A stretch of DNA of 64,000 bases from Bacillota bacterium. Lineage in GTDB: Bacteria; Bacillota; Clostridia; Peptostreptococcales; Anaerovoracaceae. Positions 1 to 7,583 of this stretch are shown one piece after another. The translations under genes were made by a program, and so were the position numbers. A model generated the notes under the pieces. It saw nothing but the letters and a program-made list of their open reading frames with translations, was not told the origin of the DNA and searched no databases. The stretch covers positions 110,563 through 174,562 of the forward strand of contig JAAWDM010000025.1 in NCBI GenBank assembly GCA_022793795.1. The letters run 5' to 3'. Each line of letters opens with the position of its first letter. Positions within the stretch are counted from its first letter, which is position 1.

Positions 1-744
1 TATTCCAATACAGACGATGGTTATGTCATGGTCAAATTCACCGAATCCACTTCTAAACGACTAAAGAGTCAGGTTACTGGTTCCAGCACAACCTACACAT
101 ATAACATTGAGCCGAAGGAGTGGACCACCTTCCCTCTATCCGATGGAAACGGAACCTACAAAGTAACCGTTTTTGAAAACGTTTCTGGAAACAAATATTC
201 CACTGTTCTTTCCGCCAGCTTCAGCGTGAAGTTAAAGGATGAGTTTGCACCGTTTATTCGACCAAACCAATATGTGGACTACGCAGACGCGAAAAATACT
301 ATAAAAAAAGCCGCCAGCCTGACTTCTGGTCTAAAGGAAAAGGACGTGTTGAAAAAGGTTCAAAAAATCTATAACTATGTAGTAAAAAACCTGACATATG
401 ACACCAAAAAGGCAAAAAATGTTCAGTCTGGTTATCTTCCAGATTTGGATAGCGTATTAAAAAAGAAAAAAGGAATTTGTTTTGACTATGCTGCTCTGAT
501 GACAGGTATGCTTCGAAGTCAAGGAGTTCCCTGCAAGCTGGTAGTCGGTTATGCCGGCAGCGCTTATCATGCTTGGATCAGTGTGTATAGCAAAAAGACC
601 GGTTGGATCGACGGCGCTATTTACTTTGATGGTACCTCATGGCAGCGTATGGATCCTACCTTTATTTCCTCCGGCAAAAATAGTAAATCCATTCAGAAAT
701 TTGTGGGCAATGGCAAAAACTATAGCGCCAAGTATCTCTATTAA
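1..744 (+). CDS. Transglutaminase-like domain protein (5' end outside window)
   Basis: The frame is open from base 1, so the N-terminus lies upstream and the first ATG (28) is probably internal. About 247 residues are visible. The transglutaminase-like cysteine protease fold shows its triad in order: Cys in GICFDYAALMTGML (codon 478-480), His in YHAW (568-570) and Asp in RMDPTF (652-654). The part before it looks like a beta-rich extracellular domain. The family includes secreted peptidases and cross-linking enzymes; which this is cannot be told. It ends 40 bp before the pilus-like genes on the same strand, which suggests but does not prove a joint transcript. Confidence 0.85.
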   Translation, partial: YSNTDDGYVMVKFTESTSKRLKSQVTGSSTTYTYNIEPKEWTTFPLSDGNGTYKVTVFENVSGNKYSTVLSASFSVKLKDEFAPFIRPNQYVDYADAKNTIKKAASLTSGLKEKDVLKKVQKIYNYVVKNLTYDTKKAKNVQSGYLPDLDSVLKKKKGICFDYAALMTGMLRSQGVPCKLVVGYAGSAYHAWISVYSKKTGWIDGAIYFDGTSWQRMDPTFISSGKNSKSIQKFVGNGKNYSAKYLY

Positions 745-783
745 CTTTGTTAATCAAATACAAATCAAAGGACGGAAACGGCT

Positions 784-1821
784 ATGAAGAAAAAAATACT
801 TTCCAATGAAATGATTGCTTCGCTAACCTTGGAACTGTCTCTATTGCTCCATGCTGGCGTTAGTATGAGTGATGCTCTGGCTCTTCTTTCCGAAGAGACA
901 GAGTATCAAGAAATCTTAAAGGATATGGCTGCAAAGGCCGACGAGGGTGCTTCCCTTTCCGCCTGTATGCGGGAGAGCGGATATTTTCCTACATATGTTT
1001 GCGGTCTTATTGACGTGGGTGAACACGCTGGCCGTACAGAAGAAGCTCTCGTCTCACTTTCCCATTACTATGAACGGCGTATGCGGCTAAATCAGCGGAT
1101 ACGCAGCGCTTTCTTATATCCTGCCATTATGCTGGTTCTTATGCTCATTGTCATCGGTGTACTTTTAGTCAAGGTGCTTCCAATCTTTGATGATGTGTAT
1201 GCCTCTTTAGGCGGTCAGCTAACTGGCGTGGGTGGCGGTCTTTTAGTCCTGGGACGCTGGCTTGACGACATCATGCCAATATTATGGGGAATCCTGGCGA
1301 TTGTAGTGATATTTCTCATATTATTTGCTGCCCTTGACTCTTTCCGAGAGAAGGTCCTGGGCATTTGGAGAAACAACCGCGGAGACAAGGGTATCTTCTC
1401 CCAGCTAAATACAGCGCGGCTTATCCAGGCCTTTGCCATGGGAATTTCCAGTGGTCTAACAGCTGAGGAAGCCCTGGAGTTATCCGCCAACCTGCTTTCA
1501 GACATCCCAGCGGCTAAACAGCGCTGTTTAAAATGCCGCTCTCTTCTGGATGAGGGACAAACTTTAGCCTCTTCTATGGAAAACAGTAAACTTCTTCCAG
1601 CCTCCTCCTGTAGACTTTTGGAACTGGGGCAGCGAAGCGGCGCTATGGATACTACCATTGAAAAGATTGCTTCCGATTTATCAGATAACAGTGAATATGC
1701 CATTGAACATCTGGTGAGCCGTATTGAACCGGCCTTGGTGCTGATCTGTTCCCTTCTGGTCGGCCTGATTCTGTTGTCCGTTATGTTGCCGCTAATGCAT
1801 ATCATGTCAGCAATCGGGTGA
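784..1821 (+). CDS. Type II secretion/type IV pilus inner-membrane platform protein (PilC/GspF family)
   Basis: A 345-residue polytopic membrane protein with the duplicated T2SF domain, roughly residues 10-130 and 210-335. Each half carries the typical helical pattern (LSLLLHAGVSMSDALALLS; FAMGISSGLTAEEALELS). Hydrophobic segments lie near 110-130, 160-185 and 315-340. Family members sit in the inner membrane and couple the cytoplasmic ATPase to the growing pseudopilus. It opens a tight run with the pilin-like genes and PilT that follow. At 345 residues it is slightly short for PilC (about 400) but complete. Confidence 0.88.
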   Translation: MKKKILSNEMIASLTLELSLLLHAGVSMSDALALLSEETEYQEILKDMAAKADEGASLSACMRESGYFPTYVCGLIDVGEHAGRTEEALVSLSHYYERRMRLNQRIRSAFLYPAIMLVLMLIVIGVLLVKVLPIFDDVYASLGGQLTGVGGGLLVLGRWLDDIMPILWGILAIVVIFLILFAALDSFREKVLGIWRNNRGDKGIFSQLNTARLIQAFAMGISSGLTAEEALELSANLLSDIPAAKQRCLKCRSLLDEGQTLASSMENSKLLPASSCRLLELGQRSGAMDTTIEKIASDLSDNSEYAIEHLVSRIEPALVLICSLLVGLILLSVMLPLMHIMSAIG

Positions 1822-1827
1822 TGGGCC

Positions 1828-2151
1828 ATGAGAAAAAAACATGCCGCCTGGGGCGGACTTTTACGAGGTTTATTGCTTCCAGTCATAGCAGTTGCCGTTC
1901 TTCTATGTTTTGCCACTGCTACAAACAGCTTAAACGCAGGCCGAAGTGAGGAGAATCTCAAGCAACTTCAAGAGGCCATTCGTCGCAGCTGTGTGGCCTG
2001 CTATGCTTCTGAGGGCGCATATCCTCCCAATCTGGAATATCTAAAAGAATATTATGGTATTCAGATCGATGAGACCCGTTACACGGTTCATTACATGATG
2101 ATTGCAGATAACTTGATGCCAGATATTACAATATTGGAGAATAACCCATGA
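1828..2151 (+). CDS. Small pilin-like membrane protein
   Basis: A 107-residue protein with one hydrophobic N-terminal segment (about residues 12-30), then a short soluble domain with two close cysteines (SCVACYASEGAYPPNLEYL). The phrase SEGAYPPNLEYLKEYYG resembles the alpha-to-beta turn of GspG/PilA-type pilins. No canonical prepilin peptidase site (G then FTLIE) is present. It starts 6 bp after the PilC-like gene and overlaps the next gene by 4 bp. A minor pseudopilin is the best guess from size and position. Confidence 0.65.
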   Translation: MRKKHAAWGGLLRGLLLPVIAVAVLLCFATATNSLNAGRSEENLKQLQEAIRRSCVACYASEGAYPPNLEYLKEYYGIQIDETRYTVHYMMIADNLMPDITILENNP

Positions 2152-2639
2152 AAATACAAAAGAATCATTTAGAAGGTCTCATCGCCCTTCTGTTGTTCGG
2201 CGTATTTGCGGTATGTCTACTGATAGTTCTACTCACTGGCGCGGATGCATACCACAATTTGACCGAGGCAGATCAGACGGCCTATGACCATCGTATCTGT
2301 GAGCAGTATATAACCACTCAAGTGCGTCAAGCCGATGCTGCAGACAGCGTATCTATCGTGGATTTTGGCGATGGAGACGCCCTTTCCCTTGCCCACGACT
2401 TTGATGGCGATACTTATTTTACTTTGATTTACTATGATGAAGGCTATCTGAAAGAGTTGTTTTGTTCTGATAGAAACGAAATGGCTCCGGCAGACGGCGA
2501 AATTATCATGCCCATACATGGTCTTACCTTAAGTATTCACGACCAGATTTTAAGAATCGACTGGGTTCATGAGGATGATACTCCATCCTTCATGCAGCTC
2601 ACCCTTCGCAGTGGAAAGGAGGTAGGCTATGAAGAGTAA
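2148..2639 (+). CDS. Small membrane-anchored protein of the pilus-like cluster (DUF4860-like)
   Basis: A 163-residue protein with a short basic N-terminus (MKIQKNHLEG), one membrane segment (about residues 10-30) and a soluble beta-rich domain of about 130 residues. Its pattern recalls DUF4860 proteins found in Clostridia pilus clusters, judged from memory of that family only. It overlaps the preceding gene by 4 bp (ATGA) and the next by 11 bp, so the products are probably translationally coupled. It is probably a minor pseudopilin or assembly factor. Confidence 0.62.
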   Translation: MKIQKNHLEGLIALLLFGVFAVCLLIVLLTGADAYHNLTEADQTAYDHRICEQYITTQVRQADAADSVSIVDFGDGDALSLAHDFDGDTYFTLIYYDEGYLKELFCSDRNEMAPADGEIIMPIHGLTLSIHDQILRIDWVHEDDTPSFMQLTLRSGKEVGYEE

Positions 2640-3060
2640 AGCGCCCCTGATGCTGATTGAACAGATGATTATGCTTCTGGTATTTGCTCTGGCCGCTGCG
2701 TTATGCCTCAGAGCATTCATTGTGAGCGATTCTATTTCTAAACAAAGCATTGCTCGGGACCATGCCGTAGTGGAAGCGCAAAAGGCAGCTGAAGCCCTCA
2801 AAGGCGATTATGCAGAGGAATACTTTGCCCAGATGGACGCTTCTACAGCTGAACAAGGTGTTGCCTATATCATTGATTATACTACAGATTGGCAGCCCGC
2901 TGGGGAACATACACCGGCATATACACTGCAAGCCCTCTATACCGATAGTGACCTGACCTATTTAAACAGCGCAGAAATCACAGTCTGCGACCAGAAAGGA
3001 AATGAACTGTTTCGTCTGCCGGTTTCCTGGCAAAAGTTGGAGGTGAATGAAAATGCGTAA
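2629..3060 (+). CDS. Pilin-like protein with an unusual prepilin cleavage context
   Basis: A 143-residue protein. The N-terminus reads KSKAP then LMLIEQMIMLLVF, with Glu at position 5 of the hydrophobic stretch as in type IV pilins, but Pro instead of the usual Gly just before it. The soluble part has one helix and beta strands. The gene overlaps both neighbours (11 bp and 14 bp). A role as a minor pseudopilin of the type II secretion or competence kind is inferred from this and the context. Confidence 0.65.
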   Translation: MKSKAPLMLIEQMIMLLVFALAAALCLRAFIVSDSISKQSIARDHAVVEAQKAAEALKGDYAEEYFAQMDASTAEQGVAYIIDYTTDWQPAGEHTPAYTLQALYTDSDLTYLNSAEITVCDQKGNELFRLPVSWQKLEVNENA

Positions 3061-3502
3061 CAAACAACATTCCTCCTTCGCTCCGCCTGCAATAGGGGGT
3101 ATTTCTCTGCTGGTCATATTTGCGGTGCTCTGTCTTACGGTCTTTTCTCTTTTAAGCCTATCGACAGTTCGTGCTGACAGTAAGCTCAGCGAAGCTTCAG
3201 CCCAATCGATTGCCGGCTATTATGCAGCAGACGCTGAAGCCGAAAAAATCCTGGCTCAGCTTCGCGACGGACAGGCGCCTGATTGTGTAACGATAAATGG
3301 AGATCAATATACTTATACTTGTTCCATATCAGACACACAGCAACTGGCTGTCACACTCCAATTTGATGGCGCCCAATTTTCAGTGCTACGCTGGCAGGTG
3401 GAGTCATGCAGAGATGTGGAAATCGACGACCGCCTTCCTGTGTGGGGTGGACCTGAAGCTGAAATCCAAGCAGAACAAGACGAGTTGGAGGTAATCATAT
3501 GA
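3047..3502 (+). CDS. Pilin-like or PilX-like membrane protein
   Basis: A 151-residue protein with a positively charged start, a Gly-Gly followed by a long hydrophobic helix (ISLLVIFAVLCLTVFSLLSL), and a helical stretch rich in Ala/Glu/Ser (residues 40-75). This is the usual layout of PilX/GspK-type minor pilins without the conserved Glu5. The region after residue 85 is beta-rich. It overlaps the preceding gene by 14 bp and PilT by 4 bp. Function beyond membership of the pilus-like set is unknown. Confidence 0.6.
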   Translation: MKMRNKQHSSFAPPAIGGISLLVIFAVLCLTVFSLLSLSTVRADSKLSEASAQSIAGYYAADAEAEKILAQLRDGQAPDCVTINGDQYTYTCSISDTQQLAVTLQFDGAQFSVLRWQVESCRDVEIDDRLPVWGGPEAEIQAEQDELEVII

Positions 3503-4557
3503 CCGAATTACTGGACTATTTAAAACAAGCCGTAGATATGCATGCCGCCGATCTTTTCATTGTGGCCGGCGGTCCCGTCTGCGTAAAACTGGACAAGTGT
3601 GTTCGCCCTCTCAGTGAAAAAAAAGTCTTTCCCGAAGATACGCAGCAACTCATTACCGACATCTACGCCAGGGCCGCGCGACCTATGGATCACTTTCTTG
3701 CCTGTGGAGATGATGACTTTTCCTTCTCTGTAGGAGGTTTGGCCCGATTCCGTGTAAATACCTACCGTCAGCGCGGCTCTATGGCCGCTGTCGTGCGGGT
3801 TGTGGCCTTTGGTATCCCAGACTGGCAATCCCTTGGAATTCCTTCCCAGGTCATGGAATTATCCGACGCCAGCCATGGTCTCATTCTCGTCACTGGTACG
3901 GCTGGAAGTGGAAAATCTACCACCCAAGCCTGTATCATTGACCAAATCAACCATACCAGGGAATGTCATATTATTACCATGGAGAACCCCATCGAATACT
4001 TACACCGTAATGATCGCAGTATCGTAAGCCAACGTGAAATCTCCATCGATACAAGCGATTATCTGTCTGCCCTACGGGCCTGTCTCAGGCAATCTCCAGA
4101 TGTCATCCTTCTAGGAGAAATGCGGGACCACGAAACCATCCGTACGGCCATGACTGCTGCTGAAACCGGTCATCTGATTATTGCAACCCTGCATACAAAG
4201 GGAACTGTCAACACCATTGACCGTATTGTTGACTCATTTCCTAGCGAACAACAAAGTCAGGTGCGAACCCAACTAAGTATGGTGTTGAAAACTGTAGTTT
4301 CCCAACAACTAATTCCTGGTACAAATGATCGTTTACTGCCAGCCTTTGAGGTTATGCACATGAACAATGCGATTCGCAGTCTGATCCGCGATAATAAAAA
4401 TCATCAGATCGACAATGCTATCGCTGCTGGCAGCGGAGAAGGCATGTTTTCCATGGATCAATCCATCCTCACCCTTTATCAGGAGGGTAAAATCACAGCA
4501 GAAACAGCCTTACACTATGCAGATAATCAGGAACAGATGAAACGGCGATTGGGTTAA
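3499..4557 (+). CDS. PilT-type retraction ATPase
   Basis: A 352-residue secretion-type hexameric ATPase. It shows Walker A GTAGSGKST (about residue 132), an Asp/His box region (ITMENPIEYLH), Walker B with ILLGEMRD (about 204) and the His box HLIIATLHTKG, in family order. Length and the lack of the large GspE N-terminal domain point to PilT/PilU rather than PilB. It would power pilus retraction at the inner membrane with the PilC-like platform. It closes the operon, and a strong terminator follows within 16 bp. No extension ATPase (PilB) is in the window; it may lie upstream. Confidence 0.88.
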   Translation: MTELLDYLKQAVDMHAADLFIVAGGPVCVKLDKCVRPLSEKKVFPEDTQQLITDIYARAARPMDHFLACGDDDFSFSVGGLARFRVNTYRQRGSMAAVVRVVAFGIPDWQSLGIPSQVMELSDASHGLILVTGTAGSGKSTTQACIIDQINHTRECHIITMENPIEYLHRNDRSIVSQREISIDTSDYLSALRACLRQSPDVILLGEMRDHETIRTAMTAAETGHLIIATLHTKGTVNTIDRIVDSFPSEQQSQVRTQLSMVLKTVVSQQLIPGTNDRLLPAFEVMHMNNAIRSLIRDNKNHQIDNAIAAGSGEGMFSMDQSILTLYQEGKITAETALHYADNQEQMKRRLG

Positions 4558-4572
4558 TAAGGTAAATAAATC

Positions 4573-4605
4573 AAAAGGCGACGGATTGCAAACCGTCGCC
4601 TTTTT
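4573..4605. terminator. Bidirectional intrinsic terminator
   Basis: A GGCGACGG / CCGTCGCC stem with an A-run before and a T-run after, so it works on both strands. It separates the convergent pilT and hybrid kinase genes. Confidence 0.88.
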
Positions 4606-4621
4606 CAATATCCCATATTCG

Positions 4622-7171
4622 TCACTTTATGAACTTTTCCAAAAGTCGCTGTAACTCCCTGATGTCAATAGGTTTGGATACATGGGCATTCATACCGCTA
4701 TGCAAAGCCGCTTCCACATCTTCTGCAAAAGCATCTGCCGTCATAGCTATAATCGGTAAATCAGAATCCTCTCTATCCATGGCACGAATCGCTTTCGCCG
4801 CTTCATACCCAGTCATAATCGGCATCCGAATATCCATCAAAATGCCATCATAATACCCTTGTTCTGTCTCTTTAAATTTGTCTACACATTCCTGCCCATT
4901 CTCAGCCCTCTCAAGAGTAAGCTCTAAATCCTCTAAAAGCGCTTCTGCGATTTCCCAGTTTAAATCGTTATCCTCAGCTACAAGAATTCGCTTGCCTTTG
5001 AAATCTACCTTTGGTTCTATCACCGAATTCAGGACTAACTCCTCACCTTCTCCAGCATAGGCACGAAGACCGCAGTATAGCGTGGACTTAAACAGTGGCT
5101 TGGAAATAAAGCCGTTGATTCCAGCCTCTCTGGCCTGCCTTTCAATCTCACTCCAGTCATAGGCAGAAATCAAAAGAATTGGCACATCATCTTCCAGCTG
5201 GCTGCGGATTTTTTTCGCAATCTGTATACCATCCATTCCCGGCAGTTTCCAATCCAATAGAATAACCTCATAACTGTTTGGGCTATTTTTCTTCGTTTCC
5301 ACCATCTCTAGGGCAGTTTCACCATCCAACGCCCATTCTGCATTAACGCCAAAGGATTTCAGCGATACCACAGCGCTTTCACATAACTGCTCATCGTCGT
5401 CTACCACAAGCATATTCCACGGAGGCAATACCATTTCCTCTTCTGGCGTATCGGCTTTTTCCAACTCTAGGATTACATGGAACTCGGTTCCAACTCCCAA
5501 CTCGCTGTCCATCTCAATGGTTCCACCCATGGCGTCTATAATATACTTGGTAATTGCCATACCAAGTCCAGAACCCTCTGTTCTCCGAACGCGGGTCTCT
5601 TCGCGGCTAAAGGAATCAAATATCTTGTCTTTAAACTCTGGCGCAATACCAATACCACTGTCCTTCACATGAATATGGACACGAACCTTCTGCTCTGAAT
5701 TCTCCACCGGCTCCTCGTGAAGGGAGATTTCAACCTTTCCTTCATCAGGGGTGAACTTAATAGCATTAGATAAAATGTTTAGCAAAATCTGGTTCAGCCG
5801 GACACCATCACAGTATACGTTTTCCGATATAATATCGTAAATGAATACATCAAACTTTTGCCGTTTTGCTTTGGTCTGCGGCTGAACAATGCTGACAATA
5901 CTATCCATAACCTCTCGCAGAGAAACTAAATCCATGGACAAGGTCATTTTCCCACTCTCTATCTTGGACATATCCAGAACATCGTTAATGAGCCCCAGCA
6001 AATGCTTACTGGATAGGGCAATCTTTTTCAGACAGTTCTGCACCTGTCCCATATCATCCGCATTGGCCATAGCAATAGCTGTCATTCCCACAATGGCATT
6101 CATCGGTGTTCTAATGTCATGGCTCATGTTGGATAAAAACTCGCTTTTCGCTTGGGTTGCATGCTCTGCTTCTGTACGCGCCTTATATAATTCACACATT
6201 TGACGCCTAGTCATACGGAAATAGATCAGGAAGATAATCAGCAAAATTCCCAATACAATCGCGCACCCCAAAACAGAGACCAAACCCCAATTATGGCTGA
6301 AATGGTCAATGGTCGCATCTAAGGTACCATAAGGCATGAAGGTAAGCAGATACCATTCCGAATAGGATAGCTTTGTACAATAAACATGACGCAATTTTCC
6401 TTCAACGCTAATTTGCCTGGAATAGTCTCTTCCCTCTTCCATGGCCTTTCCCATCTCCTGAATGTAGGACTCCACGGTTCCATCCTTTGTATCTTCGTAC
6501 ATGTTCCTTGCCCGTTCGAAGTAGTTTTCGCGGAAAGCGCCGTTGGTACGAATTACAAAAGACCCATCCTGTTTTACGATAAAGGAATACACCTTGGAAT
6601 CATTTATATCGAGAGACAAGGTATCAGTAATATACTCCACAGGTAGACCGGCAACCAATGCCAAAGCAAGGGAACCATCTTCCATACAATATTGAGCGGG
6701 AACACCGAATAAGATCACCTTATTTCCATGCAAATCCGTTCCCACTGCAACCTTTTCCTTACCCTCTTTCATCGACGTTAAAAAGGATTCCGGATCGATA
6801 ATTTTTAGTTTCTCCCCATAGGCCATCTCAAAATCGCCTTGCTCTGAAACCAATCCCAAATAATTAAAATCGCAAGCCTTTCCATTACTTCGCAGTTGCT
6901 CTTGTACCATATCATGAGCCAATCCACTGTCTTCTGCCATTGGCACTTCCTCCACAATGGATTCCACCTGACGTAATCGCAGATTGATGGCAGTCTCAAA
7001 ATGGAGAGAAATCTGCTCGCTCATACCTTGCATATAGGTTTTTCCTACCTCGCTTATGGCTTTAGAACTGGAGCTATTCATAAACGAAGCCAACATGGTA
7101 AATAGCCCGACACATACAAGGGAGGCCAACAGCACGCTAGCGATTAAAAAGCGCGTCGTCTTATTCTTCAT
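4622..7171 (-). CDS. Membrane hybrid histidine kinase with two receiver domains
   Basis: 849 residues. Two membrane segments (about 8-30 and 293-318) bracket a roughly 260-residue extracytoplasmic sensor of Cache-like size. Then follow HisKA with SNMSHDIRTPMN (phospho-His), HATPase_c with the N box and GSGLGMAI, REC1 (VILLDWKLPGMDG) and REC2 (GILMDIRMPIMTG). Two REC domains with a separate Hpt protein upstream imply a multistep His-Asp-His-Asp relay. It overlaps the Hpt gene by 4 bp. The signal sensed is not evident. The final output is probably the c-di-GMP protein encoded upstream in the same operon. Confidence 0.9.
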   Translation of the reverse strand: MKNKTTRFLIASVLLASLVCVGLFTMLASFMNSSSSKAISEVGKTYMQGMSEQISLHFETAINLRLRQVESIVEEVPMAEDSGLAHDMVQEQLRSNGKACDFNYLGLVSEQGDFEMAYGEKLKIIDPESFLTSMKEGKEKVAVGTDLHGNKVILFGVPAQYCMEDGSLALALVAGLPVEYITDTLSLDINDSKVYSFIVKQDGSFVIRTNGAFRENYFERARNMYEDTKDGTVESYIQEMGKAMEEGRDYSRQISVEGKLRHVYCTKLSYSEWYLLTFMPYGTLDATIDHFSHNWGLVSVLGCAIVLGILLIIFLIYFRMTRRQMCELYKARTEAEHATQAKSEFLSNMSHDIRTPMNAIVGMTAIAMANADDMGQVQNCLKKIALSSKHLLGLINDVLDMSKIESGKMTLSMDLVSLREVMDSIVSIVQPQTKAKRQKFDVFIYDIISENVYCDGVRLNQILLNILSNAIKFTPDEGKVEISLHEEPVENSEQKVRVHIHVKDSGIGIAPEFKDKIFDSFSREETRVRRTEGSGLGMAITKYIIDAMGGTIEMDSELGVGTEFHVILELEKADTPEEEMVLPPWNMLVVDDDEQLCESAVVSLKSFGVNAEWALDGETALEMVETKKNSPNSYEVILLDWKLPGMDGIQIAKKIRSQLEDDVPILLISAYDWSEIERQAREAGINGFISKPLFKSTLYCGLRAYAGEGEELVLNSVIEPKVDFKGKRILVAEDNDLNWEIAEALLEDLELTLERAENGQECVDKFKETEQGYYDGILMDIRMPIMTGYEAAKAIRAMDREDSDLPIIAMTADAFAEDVEAALHSGMNAHVSKPIDIRELQRLLEKFIK

Positions 7172-7530
7172 TCTCCCATCTCCTCTTGAAAGGCACGAAT
7201 TACACCTGCAGTCAGTTCATAATCTTCATGAACCTGTTTAACTAAATCATCAGCCTCTGCTCCCCAATCATTTCTTAAAGCATCGCACAGCGCGCTGCTG
7301 GACCGATACAACTTGGTAAAGCTAAGGTTCTGGCAAACCCCTTTAATCGTATGGGCTGCACGAAAAGCCTCTTCCCGATCCCTGATTTCTATGCCATGAC
7401 AAAGCTGACCATAGCTAGGATCATCCAAAAACTTAAACACAAATTTTTGAATCATACGGTCGCTGCGAAGCCTTAAAACCACATCTTCATAGTCGCCGCC
7501 AAGGGCTGCATAACATTCTTTTAACGTCAT
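7168..7530 (-). CDS. Histidine phosphotransfer (Hpt) domain protein
   Basis: A 120-residue all-helical protein with the Hpt signature AFRAAHTIKGVCQNL; its His is the expected phosphoacceptor. It stands alone, without catalytic domains. It lies between the REC/HD-GYP/GGDEF protein and the hybrid kinase on the same strand, overlapping the kinase by 4 bp. It probably shuttles phosphate from the kinase receivers to the downstream response regulator. Confidence 0.9.
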   Translation of the reverse strand: MTLKECYAALGGDYEDVVLRLRSDRMIQKFVFKFLDDPSYGQLCHGIEIRDREEAFRAAHTIKGVCQNLSFTKLYRSSSALCDALRNDWGAEADDLVKQVHEDYELTAGVIRAFQEEMGE

Positions 7531-7583
7531 ATTTATTCTCCTTTATGTAAGCCTATATTCAAACCTCCATCGTTCCTCTCTTG

